A DNA stretch of 6,933 bases from Lachnospiraceae bacterium (GTDB lineage Bacteria; Bacillota_A; Clostridia; Lachnospirales; Lachnospiraceae). Shown piece after piece: positions 1-6,682 of the stretch. A program made the position numbers and the translations under genes. The notes under the pieces are model-generated. The model was not told the DNA's origin, ran no database searches, and saw only the letters and a program-made list of their open reading frames with translations. The stretch is from NCBI GenBank assembly GCA_004556565.1, contig SFGN01000112.1, positions 1 to 6,933 on the forward strand, read 5' to 3'. Position 1 is the first letter of the stretch. The number at the start of each line of letters is the position of its first letter.

Positions 1-191
1 TGGAGGAATACCGTAAGAAGCTGACGATCTGCGGAGACGAGCGAAACAGCTATGCCAGGACGGATCATTCCGCCACATTCATGCGCCTGAAAAGGGACTG
101 CATGGGCAATGAGCAGCTGCTGCCGGCATACAACATACAAGCTCTGCAACAAAACCATGAAAAAACAGAACGTTGCCTGAATGCTCCTTAG
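1..191 (+). pseudogene. IS1182-like transposase fragment, internally deleted
   Basis: An open frame runs from the window edge (first full codon at 3) to TAG at 189-191. It carries the conserved RTDHSATFMRLK stretch, which in IS1182-type DDE transposases holds the first catalytic Asp, followed by MGNEQLLPAYNIQ. In an intact relative that phrase continues into a long block leading to the second Asp (VADAGYG), exactly as in the fragment at 6644-6933. Here it runs instead into ALQQNHEKTERCLNAP and a stop. The gene therefore lacks most of its catalytic domain and cannot encode a working transposase. The last 16 residues may be the authentic C-terminus brought up by an internal deletion at about 140, or unrelated sequence; I cannot tell which. 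The 5' part lies outside the window. Confidence 0.8.
102..140 (+). repeat. 39-base direct repeat, left copy
   Basis: This stretch matches 6644-6682 in the same orientation with one mismatch (T at 110, C at 6652, a silent change in an Asn codon). It encodes MGNEQLLPAYNIQ of the transposase. It is the overlap between the two transposase fragments that bracket the island. Confidence 0.9.
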
Positions 192-264
192 ACGCTTTCT
201 CTGGGGGTATGGGGGATTTATACTCTTTTTTCTTTTATTGTTTTACTTGACATAAATTGCTACG

Positions 265-301
265 GGGGCTGTGGAAGAACTTTTTGTTCTTTCACAGCCC
301 C
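265..301. terminator. Long hairpin at presumed IS 3' end
   Basis: A 16-base arm at 265-280 pairs with 286-301 (one G-T wobble) around a TTTTT loop. It lies 74 bases after the transposase stop and directly abuts the stop of the truncated peptidase on the other strand (305-307). Neither side has a good run of T after the stem, so a classical intrinsic terminator is only partly supported. A hairpin of this kind just after the transposase gene fits the 3' end of an IS element, which would put the IS boundary near 302. That boundary is inference. Confidence 0.5.
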
Positions 302-304
302 TGT

Positions 305-1025
305 TTATGGGCTTAGTGAATTCATTGCAAGCCAGTCAGCAAAACGATGACACCACTCACCAGAATAGCCGTTAAAGTAAGCGGCCTTATTCCGGCCAAG
401 TTCAGGCATTGCCATAAACAGCATGCGGTCTACAATATTGGAATGTACAGGCGTTTTTAGCGTGTTAATGTACCTTTTTGCGATGTAGGCAGGCTCACCG
501 CGATATAGCGACTCGTACCATTCTGAGGCTGCGCCTTTGATAAGAACAATGCGGTGGATTGGCCATACAATTCAGGGCATTGCTCTTGACCTGGCCATAC
601 GCCCAGTTAGGCACGGGTTGGGACACAATGACATACTGCTTCATGACATAGCCGGTAAAGCCATTGTAGTCGGTAATATACCACAAACCGGAAGGATCGA
701 AATCTATCACCGTGATTTCAGTCGTATCAGGAATCTGGATGAGCCGATCTGCAGTGGTAGATGCGGTGCGTCGCAGATTGAGCGCACCGCCCGTCACCAT
801 GCCGAACATCTGTGTGGCATCTGCCAGATTCAGCAGGGTGATGAACTGCTTCATGACGAAACCGGTACGCTCACCATAGGTGGTAGCGTACCATGTGCCG
901 TTAAATTCGGTAACGATCAGCAGGGTTTCGTTGGGAATGCTCGCGAGGATGGAAGCGGAAGAATCCGCCGCCATTCGAAGATTGAGGCGACCGCCAGTGA
1001 CGGTGCCGAAAATGCGGGGGATCAT
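305..1025 (-). pseudogene. Broken SH3b-repeat cell-wall peptidase
   Basis: The gene starts at ATG 1025, nine bases after AAAGGA (1035-1040). That is better supported than the longer frame, whose extra codons run through a hairpin. Two complete bacterial SH3 repeats follow: residues about 6-65 (FGTVTGGRLNLR to GFVMKQFITLL) and 74-135 (FGMVTGGALNLRR to GYVMKQYVIVS). A third begins at YGQVKSNALN, but the frame is then lost between about 578 and 562. It resumes in another frame with SEWYESLYRGEPAYIAKRY, the expected end of that repeat. About 12 residues are missing there, so this is a deletion plus frameshift. The second frame goes on to GYSGEWCHRFADWLAMNS, resembling the Cys motif of CHAP/amidase-type wall hydrolases (Cys codon 350-352), and stops at 305-307 before any catalytic His. 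SH3b domains usually bind peptidoglycan, so the ancestor was probably a secreted or phage-like wall hydrolase. It is now inactive twice over. Confidence 0.8.
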
Positions 1026-1034
1026 TTTGTTACG

Positions 1035-1040
1035 TCCTTT
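1035..1040 (-). promoter_or_regulatory. Ribosome binding site deciding the SH3b gene start
   Basis: AAAGGA on the minus strand sits nine bases before ATG 1025. The upstream in-frame starts (1058 and the one at 1091) lie within or right next to the 1063-1087 hairpin and have no comparable site. Confidence 0.5.
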
Positions 1041-1062
1041 CTTGTTTTTGGGCATAGAAAAG

Positions 1063-1087
1063 GCGGAGCTTCGAAAAGAAGCTCCGC
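1063..1087 (-). terminator. Intrinsic terminator-like hairpin
   Basis: GCGGAGCTTC and GAAGCTCCGC form a perfect 10-base stem around a 5-base loop. Read on the minus strand it is followed by CTTTTC. It lies between the 388-residue gene (stop at 1319) and the SH3b pseudogene, about 230 bases after that stop, so it could end that transcript. The core arms recur in the hairpin at 4243-4266. The rest of the gap (1088-1318) shows nothing I can assign. Confidence 0.6.
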
Positions 1088-1318
1088 TCAAGAAGACAAG
1101 GGTAATGGTTGAGAGTGGTTACTTGGGAAATTACATATACGCTTTACAGATTCTTAGTGAATATGTTTGGATTGTATTTCCCTAAATAGCATTCCCAGTT
1201 GCTACACCAATTTGGCATTATGAGTAGGACATTCAATAAAGTGACATTCCTTTCAAACAGCATGTACCTGCCGGAATACTTTATGCGTCCTGCCAAGCAG
1301 AAGAAACTGAAACAGAAG

Positions 1319-2485
1319 TCAATCATCGTGCATTTGCCGAGTGATTCGGTAGTATCCACATTCATTGATTTGTAAATTATTCGAGTCAATTCCTAATCTA
1401 AACGAGATAGGAACATCTCTCACACAATTTATCGTGTACTCTGCGATGCAGAGTTGTGGCCAAAGTAGCTCCCATAGCTCTTTGGCTTTGCTCTTGGGTA
1501 CAACAGAAACATCTGGAGTAAGTCGCAAGTAGAGATGACCATCGCTCAGCGGTCGAACTTGATCGAATATGGAAAAGCAACCTTGTTTGTTGCGCGCAGT
1601 AAAGCTTTCAGCTTGATGCTGGTCTAAACATATGCCCCACGCAACATCTGGAATTCCCGACCTAAACTTAGGAATAAAGCAACCATTTCCTGTTAACAAT
1701 GGAGAAACACAATCTGATTTATAGCGATCCATCTTTATGCAACCGAAACTAGAACTATATGTATTGCAGAGCAACAACAAACGTTCTTCCCACTTATACT
1801 GCAAATCAAATGTATTATTTGCATATTTTAGCATACATCGTGGTAGTGAGATGTGGATACAGTGCATGCACTCATCGTTGTTTACGTCTTTATCATTTGA
1901 AGAAGCAACATTCCTTTTTACTTCGTCGATATAAGACGGAAGTAACTGTGGATCATCACATCTGACATAAGAGATCTTTAGCGGTATTCCCTTTGACTCG
2001 AAGCATTTTTGTGGAAAACAGATCCCTTCAAGATCATCTGTTGGACAGTTGAGCATTTGACATAGCCACGTTGTCTTTTGAGGCGTACCCAAAGTGATGG
2101 AATCATCCAAGTCTGTATACTGCAAAACTTCTTGTCGCCACTCCTTGGAAAGGGCTTTGACTGATACTGCAAACTTAAGCTGTGTTTTATCCGGCACAAG
2201 GGTAATTTCGAAACTATGGAGTGCATGTGATTGCTGCTCAAGTTTGTTGTGGAAGTCGTGAAGCATCTCGGAATTCTTAGCAATTCTAATCCATTCCCCA
2301 GTGGAGGTTGTGCCGCTAACCATCACAGTACCTTGTAGAGCTATCCATAGGTTATAGTATGGTATCAACTCCTCAAAGAAGGGCTTCGTTGCTTCAACAG
2401 GGTTCCAGGCTTCGTCTTTTTTCCCAAGCAGATAGAACGAAAACTGGTAACAGATTGGATCAAACCATTTTGTTTTGTTCTTCAT
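1319..2485 (-). CDS. Unrecognised 388-residue protein, candidate immunity to the nuclease tip
   Basis: This is a complete frame with ATG 2485 five bases after AAGGGGTG (2491-2498). It starts 22 bases after the stop of the nuclease-tipped RHS fragment on the same strand, so the two are very likely co-transcribed. I do not recognise the family. No signal peptide or membrane segment is visible, so it should be cytoplasmic, where a protein neutralising a DNase would act. It is rich in Trp, Cys and charged residues. It opens with KTKWFDPICYQFSFYLLG, has SLPRCMLKYANNTFDLQYKW near the middle and ends ECGYYRITRQMHDD. Position immediately after a toxin tip is the usual place for immunity genes of polymorphic toxins; the role is inferred from this alone. 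388 residues is long for such proteins, so a two-domain protein is possible. Base composition looks more AT-rich than the RHS core next door. Confidence 0.75.
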   Translation of the reverse strand: MKNKTKWFDPICYQFSFYLLGKKDEAWNPVEATKPFFEELIPYYNLWIALQGTVMVSGTTSTGEWIRIAKNSEMLHDFHNKLEQQSHALHSFEITLVPDKTQLKFAVSVKALSKEWRQEVLQYTDLDDSITLGTPQKTTWLCQMLNCPTDDLEGICFPQKCFESKGIPLKISYVRCDDPQLLPSYIDEVKRNVASSNDKDVNNDECMHCIHISLPRCMLKYANNTFDLQYKWEERLLLLCNTYSSSFGCIKMDRYKSDCVSPLLTGNGCFIPKFRSGIPDVAWGICLDQHQAESFTARNKQGCFSIFDQVRPLSDGHLYLRLTPDVSVVPKSKAKELWELLWPQLCIAEYTINCVRDVPISFRLGIDSNNLQINECGYYRITRQMHDD

Positions 2486-2490
2486 AATTT

Positions 2491-2498
2491 CACCCCTT
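2491..2498 (-). promoter_or_regulatory. Shine-Dalgarno site of the 388-residue gene
   Basis: AAGGGGTG on the minus strand lies five bases before ATG 2485, in the short gap after the RHS stop at 2508. It supports independent translation of this gene from a shared message. Confidence 0.65.
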
Positions 2499-2507
2499 CA
2501 TGTACTA

Positions 2508-4175
2508 TTATGGAGCCAAAAGAAGACCTAAGCCAATTGCCTCATCTCCGGGGAGAGGGGTAATCAGCCCCCAAAGAAAGATAGCCATCGCTGCTGCGGT
2601 AGTCCACGAGGGCTGCAGGGCATATTGCCTTTCGCGTTCCCTTGCTCTTTCCGGAACTACTACGGGTTCCGGAACTGTTTGTTGTTTTTTCTTGCGAGTC
2701 TGTTTGGCTGAATACAGAATAAGAGGGCCTTCGGCTCGCACAGAAACATCCACAACAACATCTTCATATTCGTAATGAAGCGTACCATCAGGAGGGAGGA
2801 CAAGATTACACGCATTACCCAGTTGAGTGGGCAGATTACCTCGCATGTACCGTTCGAGTTGCGCCTTTCCGGCTTCAATGTGCTCCGGTCTATCAGGTTT
2901 TACTTCATATATTTCATGAGAACAGACATTGTAAAGATCAATACGTCCAGTGCTTGTACTCACTTCCATCGCAACTCCAACATTATGGGCAACAATCCAT
3001 TTTTGAACTTCACTATGATAAAAACCATAATAGGGTTCATAAGCACCCATTGTCCATACGAGCCCATCATTGTCCAAAAGACATACAGGAGAGTTGACAC
3101 AATAGGTGTAAACATTATGAGCGAAGATTTCTCCTCTAAATCCCAAATGCGAATCTGCATTAACAAACCTACACAGATTGGGGTTGAAATAGCGGCTTCG
3201 CAGATAGTATAGCCTGGTTTCCTCATCAAACACATACCCACGATACCTGAAGGGCTGGATCGTCCCCAGCGTGCTGGCCAGAGAACCAGTCTTGCTGATC
3301 ATCTTGCCCCAAGTATCGTAAGAATAGAATACCATTTTGGCACCGTTGCTGTCAACCAGGCCAATGACATCGCCCTGTAGGTTGTACAGATAGGCGTAAG
3401 AAGTGCCGTTGAAAACGACCACCGCAGGCTTGTTTTGCGCATCGTAGAAGAAGTGCAGATCATTGCCATTTTCGGCCATATGCACAATGTTCTTGCCATG
3501 CAGGGTGTAGCTGGTCGCCTTGTAGCCAATGTCGCCCGTAGCGTCATCGTAGTACATGCGGGTCTTCTTGGTGCACAAGCCGTCTTCGTTGTAATCGTAG
3601 GTGATCTCATCGTAGCCGGGTTCACCAAAGTTCCCCTTATGCGTAGCGCGCATCTGGCGGCCATTCCAGGTGTAGTTCCAGGTGCCGTCGTTCAGCGGGT
3701 TGCCGATCGCGTCATAGGTAATGGCCTGGTCGTTGAATGCAGTCATTTTGTCTTTCCAGTTGGCGTCGCCATAGGCAAAGAGATCAGACTTTACAGCAGA
3801 ACCAACGGTGCAAGTAGTAAATGCATACGCGACTTTGCTTTGAATATTGCCGCCCAAATCATAGGTATACAGCCAAGTAGTGCCCGTAGCATCGGCAGTG
3901 GTGTCATGCGGGTCGTTCACTCGGGTCAGCTGGCCCAGCAGATCGTACTCGTGGGAGATGGTCTTGGCGCCGTCGCTGACGCTGGTGATGTTGCCCGTAT
4001 CGTCATAGGTATAGGTCAGCGTAGTGCCGGACTGGGTAATGGTCTGCACCAGAGGCGTGGTGCTATTGGTGCCGTGACCGCCAGCCAGATATCCGTAGGT
4101 CGTGGCAACCCCGGTGCTGCCGGCGTTGACCGTGCAACGGGAGATGCGCCCCAGACCGTCATAGACATACGCCAC
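2508..4175 (-). CDS. 5'-truncated RHS/YD-repeat protein with PD-(D/E)XK nuclease-like toxin tip
   Basis: GTG 4175 is the first possible start, but the same frame is open back to 4271 (a stop lies at 4272-4274) and reads YD-repeat-like sequence (FTHDNENRPT) before it. No ribosome site is visible, so this is most likely the 3' piece of a much larger RHS gene. Counting from GTG, residues 1-335 hold YD repeats (YVYDGLGR, YTYDDTGN, HEYDLLGQL, ITYDAIGNP) and the RHS core end (PFRYRGYVFDEETRLYYL, then RFVNAD). At about 371 (DNDG) the core gives way to a unique tip. The tip has GRIDLYNVCSHEIYEVKP: D413, E424 and K426 fit the PD-(D/E)XK nuclease fold, so a DNase or RNase toxin is likely. After a basic, Pro-rich linker (about 491-515) the protein ends in a hydrophobic stretch (about 525-555). 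In intact relatives the RHS repeats form a shell around the toxin. A candidate immunity gene follows after 22 bases. Confidence 0.85.
   Translation of the reverse strand: MAYVYDGLGRISRCTVNAGSTGVATTYGYLAGGHGTNSTTPLVQTITQSGTTLTYTYDDTGNITSVSDGAKTISHEYDLLGQLTRVNDPHDTTADATGTTWLYTYDLGGNIQSKVAYAFTTCTVGSAVKSDLFAYGDANWKDKMTAFNDQAITYDAIGNPLNDGTWNYTWNGRQMRATHKGNFGEPGYDEITYDYNEDGLCTKKTRMYYDDATGDIGYKATSYTLHGKNIVHMAENGNDLHFFYDAQNKPAVVVFNGTSYAYLYNLQGDVIGLVDSNGAKMVFYSYDTWGKMISKTGSLASTLGTIQPFRYRGYVFDEETRLYYLRSRYFNPNLCRFVNADSHLGFRGEIFAHNVYTYCVNSPVCLLDNDGLVWTMGAYEPYYGFYHSEVQKWIVAHNVGVAMEVSTSTGRIDLYNVCSHEIYEVKPDRPEHIEAGKAQLERYMRGNLPTQLGNACNLVLPPDGTLHYEYEDVVVDVSVRAEGPLILYSAKQTRKKKQQTVPEPVVVPERARERERQYALQPSWTTAAAMAIFLWGLITPLPGDEAIGLGLLLAP
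3063..3827 (-). repeat. RHS core repeat, copy 1
   Basis: This 765-base segment is homologous to 5877-6644. By my hand alignment about 190 of 255 encoded residues are identical, with one single-residue insertion in copy 2. Positions 3349-3434 are identical base for base to 6163-6248. Similarity falls off past DNDG, where the toxin tips begin. Confidence 0.9.
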
Positions 4176-4242
4176 CTGACGGGAGCTGCCGAAGTTGAGC
4201 AGCGTAGGCCGGTTCTCATTGTCATGGGTGAAGACAGAAATA

Positions 4243-4266
4243 GCGGAGCCACCGTAGAAGCTCCGC
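4243..4266 (-). terminator. Terminator-like hairpin after the binding-protein gene
   Basis: A 7-base stem (4243-4249 with 4260-4266, GCGGAGC/GCTCCGC) encloses a 10-base loop. Read on the minus strand it is followed by TATTTCTGT, a weak T-rich tail. It lies 39 bases after the stop of the binding-protein gene (4305), so it probably ends that transcript. It also sits at the edge where RHS-like sequence of the next fragment begins. The arm AGAAGCTCCGC is shared with 1077-1087. Confidence 0.45.
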
Positions 4267-4304
4267 CAATGTTAGGGTAAAATAGTGCTTTTAATTCAAG
4301 TGGC

Positions 4305-5246
4305 TTATTGGTCAAGTTCTGGAAAACTGTTATCCATATATCGCAGTAGATCTCGAATGCTATTTACTACATAGTGTGATGAGTGAATACTTAATGGATA
4401 TAAATTTCTATCTTGTACTGCGCTTATGGTAGTTAACATGGGATTGTTTGAAATGAGACTGGCAACCTCCCTAACATACTCCTGCCCGAAGTATAATAGA
4501 GATCCATCTGTATCGAAAGCATAAGGGCTAAACAGAATGATATCCGGATTCCAATCCGCTAAAACTTCTATATTATCAAAAAGGCACATGTGCTCGCACG
4601 ATAGAGGAGCTATCCCAACAGCATCAATGACATCATCCCACAAAGGGCAGTATTCTCCAACATAAGCAGCATTACGTTTACTTATATGCTCATTATCAAC
4701 AAGGCGAGCAATGTCTTCAAGCGCTGATTCGAGGATCAACACCATTTCATGTGCTCTTTCTCTTTCCCCAACAGCATCTCCGATTTGCATAATGAGTGAC
4801 TTTATTTCATCAATAGATTCGGGTTCATCCACAAAAAGGAATTCTGCCCTCTGCGATAGAGCTGGAAATATTTCCACATAATCTGACATCAAATCCTTAT
4901 CAAGCACTATCAGGTCTGGATCAAGCTGCAGAAGTTCACATTCATCACTATTCTGCCAATTAGCACCAGGAATGTGGGAAACATACTTAATGATCGGCGA
5001 ATACGATTCGTCTTCAATCTGCTGATGACCCACATACACAATACGATCTGTACCTGCCAAATCAACAAGTATTTCCTCGGCATAAAGTGGAAAAACAATA
5101 ATTCTCTTTGGTGAGGCCTGCTCGTCACTGAATGCTACTCCATATCCAGGTAAAATACAAAGGAGGAGATAGGCTATGGAAGAACCAATGAGCAAACAAC
5201 GCAATATAGATGAACTGAAGAAACGGCTGTAGTTTGCTGGTTTCAT
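4305..5246 (-). CDS. Exported periplasmic-binding-protein-2-type substrate-binding protein, orphan
   Basis: Complete 313-residue gene with ATG 5246 nine bases after GGGAGGAG. Residues about 10-40 form a hydrophobic export signal ending near GYGVAFSDEQ. A Cys occurs in LLLC, but the lipobox is poor, so lipid anchoring is uncertain. The mature part follows the Fe-siderophore/heme/cobalamin binding-protein pattern: KRIIVFPLYAEEILVDL, DRIVYVG, a site around ELLQLDPDLIVLD, a long helix (about 155-195), then RNAAYVGEYCPLWDDVIDAVGI, LADWNPDIILFSP and NNPMLTTISAVQDRNLYPL. Such proteins normally deliver ligand to an ABC permease, but no permease or ATPase gene is nearby. It sits between two RHS tips, 84 bases after the NlpC-like one, exactly where an immunity gene would be expected. 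It may be ordinary cargo, or a binding-protein fold used as an exported immunity protein. The fold is well supported; ligand and role are not known. Confidence 0.85.
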   Translation of the reverse strand: MKPANYSRFFSSSILRCLLIGSSIAYLLLCILPGYGVAFSDEQASPKRIIVFPLYAEEILVDLAGTDRIVYVGHQQIEDESYSPIIKYVSHIPGANWQNSDECELLQLDPDLIVLDKDLMSDYVEIFPALSQRAEFLFVDEPESIDEIKSLIMQIGDAVGERERAHEMVLILESALEDIARLVDNEHISKRNAAYVGEYCPLWDDVIDAVGIAPLSCEHMCLFDNIEVLADWNPDIILFSPYAFDTDGSLLYFGQEYVREVASLISNNPMLTTISAVQDRNLYPLSIHSSHYVVNSIRDLLRYMDNSFPELDQ

Positions 5247-5255
5247 ATGCGATAT

Positions 5256-5263
5256 CTCCTCCC
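5256..5263 (-). promoter_or_regulatory. Strong Shine-Dalgarno site of the binding-protein gene
   Basis: GGGAGGAG on the minus strand lies nine bases before ATG 5246. It is the strongest ribosome site in the window and fixes the start at the beginning of the signal peptide. I found no convincing promoter in the 84-base gap upstream. Confidence 0.7.
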
Positions 5264-5330
5264 AATACTCATGTCAGAAAGTGTAAGAAAGTTTATTCGT
5301 CAGGATTAATGAATGATCCCAAGGAATAGC

Positions 5331-6644
5331 TTATTCCTGTTCATCAAGAACAACACCTTGGTGCCATCCATAGTATACCCATTCCAAATCCGAGAAGGGT
5401 CTCAGATTGCCGCATTTCTTCTTGGTGTTAAAAGAATATACAGCATGTTCAGGGCCATCGCCAAAATCGTACAAGCCGTAATACACACCACCGTGACTTA
5501 CCTTACCGGGGGTTGTGCTGGCAGTACCGACAATCATTCCTCGCACAAGACCACTTGGACCGCCAATATCTTCGATGTTTCCCTTGAATACCATGTTATC
5601 TCTAAACATAGAAGTCATGCCCGCTGCATATGTGTGATGCCCGTGACGCTTAAGTTTTCCGACAATTGCAGCCCTGATATACATGGCACAACCGGTGTCT
5701 TTTGCAGCACTAACATCCGTCTTTTTATCAGCCATAATTTTAAGATTGCTGATTAGAACATCAACTGTAACAACTTCCGCCTCTGGATTGGGATTGCTTC
5801 GTGTTGCATTAGAGTGTTGCACGATCATCACAGCGTTACGCACTCGATTAACCAGAATATCCCATACACTGATCATGCCAGTATCATCAGTGCGAACAAC
5901 TGGCGCATTGACACAGTAAGTGAATATATTGTGCGTCAAAGGATAACCCATGCAACCAAGCACCGTATCTGCATTCACAAATCGGTTCCGCTGTGCCATG
6001 TAATATCTTGTTTGGAGATAATACAGTCCCGTCTCTTCATCAAAGACATACCCGCGATACCTAAAGGGCTGGATCGTACCCAGCGTGCTGGCGAGCGTAC
6101 CAGCCTTGCTGATCGGCTTACCCCAAGCATCGTAAGAATAGGATACCATTTTGGTGCCGTTACTGTCAACCAGGCCAATGACATCGCCCTGTAGGTTGTA
6201 CAGATAGGCGTAAGAAGTGCCGTTGAAAACGACCACCGCAGGCTTGTTCTGCACATCGTAAAAGAAGTGCAGCTCATTGCCAATTTCGGTCATATGCACA
6301 ATGTTCTTGCCATGCAAGGTGTAGTTGGTTACCTTGCAGACGATATCACCCGTGGCATTATCGTAGTACATGCGGGTCTTCTTGGTGCGCAGACCGTTTT
6401 CGTTGTACTCAAAGGTGATCTCATCATAGTCTTGCTCGCCCAATTCCCCCTTATGCATGCAGCGCAGCCGGCGACCGTTGATCCAAGAATAGTTCCAGGT
6501 GCTGTCGTTGGTGGGATTGCCAATGGCGTCATAGGTAATGGTCTGACCATTGAACGCAGTCAGCTTGTCCTTCCAGTTGGCATCATCGTAGGTGAAGACG
6601 TCGGTCTTAATGGCAGTACCAACAGTGCCGGTAGTGAAGGCATA
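5331..6644 (-). CDS. 5'-truncated RHS protein with NlpC/P60-like toxin tip
   Basis: RHS homology begins abruptly at 6644 with YAFTTGTVG. Upstream the frame runs antisense into the transposase remnant, and its first ATG (6671) lies inside that remnant, so the natural start is lost. From 6644 to about 5877 the protein matches the other RHS copy (YD repeats, then PFRYRGYVFDEETGLYYL, RFVNAD, ending DDTG). The tip then diverges completely. After a Pro/Asn linker it has AAKDTGCAMYIRAAIVGKL, followed by GLVRGMIVGT, VSHGGVYYG and EHAVYSF, ending YYGWHQGVVLDEQE. A Cys at the start of a helix, then His in an 'SHGGVYYG' strand, is the layout of NlpC/P60 cysteine peptidases that cut peptidoglycan peptides. 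The likely pair is C328 and H393 (numbered from 6671). The tip looks complete, but expression from this truncated gene would need an outside start or recombination onto a full RHS gene. Confidence 0.8.
   Translation of the reverse strand, partial: YAFTTGTVGTAIKTDVFTYDDANWKDKLTAFNGQTITYDAIGNPTNDSTWNYSWINGRRLRCMHKGELGEQDYDEITFEYNENGLRTKKTRMYYDNATGDIVCKVTNYTLHGKNIVHMTEIGNELHFFYDVQNKPAVVVFNGTSYAYLYNLQGDVIGLVDSNGTKMVSYSYDAWGKPISKAGTLASTLGTIQPFRYRGYVFDEETGLYYLQTRYYMAQRNRFVNADTVLGCMGYPLTHNIFTYCVNAPVVRTDDTGMISVWDILVNRVRNAVMIVQHSNATRSNPNPEAEVVTVDVLISNLKIMADKKTDVSAAKDTGCAMYIRAAIVGKLKRHGHHTYAAGMTSMFRDNMVFKGNIEDIGGPSGLVRGMIVGTASTTPGKVSHGGVYYGLYDFGDGPEHAVYSFNTKKKCGNLRPFSDLEWVYYGWHQGVVLDEQE
5877..6644 (-). 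repeat. RHS core repeat, copy 2
   Basis: This 768-base partner of 3063-3827 has the same orientation and is broken at 6644 by transposase sequence. It ends at DDTG, where the NlpC-like tip begins. Same-direction copies of this size could recombine and exchange tips. Confidence 0.9.
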
Positions 6645-6682
6645 TGGGCAACGAGCAGCTGCTGCCGGCATACAACATACAA
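6644..6682 (+). repeat. 39-base direct repeat, right copy
   Basis: This stretch matches 102-140 with one mismatch. Base 6644 belongs to both the RHS homology and the transposase homology, so the junction between them is resolved to about one base. Confidence 0.9.

Noticed and set aside
247..252. TTGACA as the -35 box of an outward IS promoter
   Set aside because: No acceptable -10 lies 16-18 bases downstream; the sequence there is the GC-rich hairpin arm.
537..1112. Plus-strand 191-codon frame opposite the SH3b gene
   Set aside because: The minus strand has two unmistakable SH3b repeats with a ribosome site. The plus frame has no recognisable domain.
1220..1375. Plus-strand 51-codon frame (MSRTFNKVTFLSNSMYLPEY...)
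   Set aside because: It has no ribosome site, matches no family I know, and overlaps the 3' end of the well-supported 388-residue gene on the other strand.
3435..4280. Long plus-strand frame of 281 codons opposite the RHS core
   Set aside because: It is antisense to clear YD-repeat coding sequence, and a similar frame appears opposite copy 2 (6267-6761). This is a composition shadow of the repeats.
4016..4315. Minus-strand 99-codon frame starting inside the end of the binding-protein gene
   Set aside because: It overlaps the RHS core in another frame, and its content (Ser/Pro/Arg-rich, no motif) looks like a frame shadow.
5322..5338. 7-base palindrome overlapping the stop of the NlpC-tipped RHS gene, as a terminator
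   Set aside because: The stem is AT-rich with a 3-base loop and has no T run after it on the minus strand. It is too weak to call.
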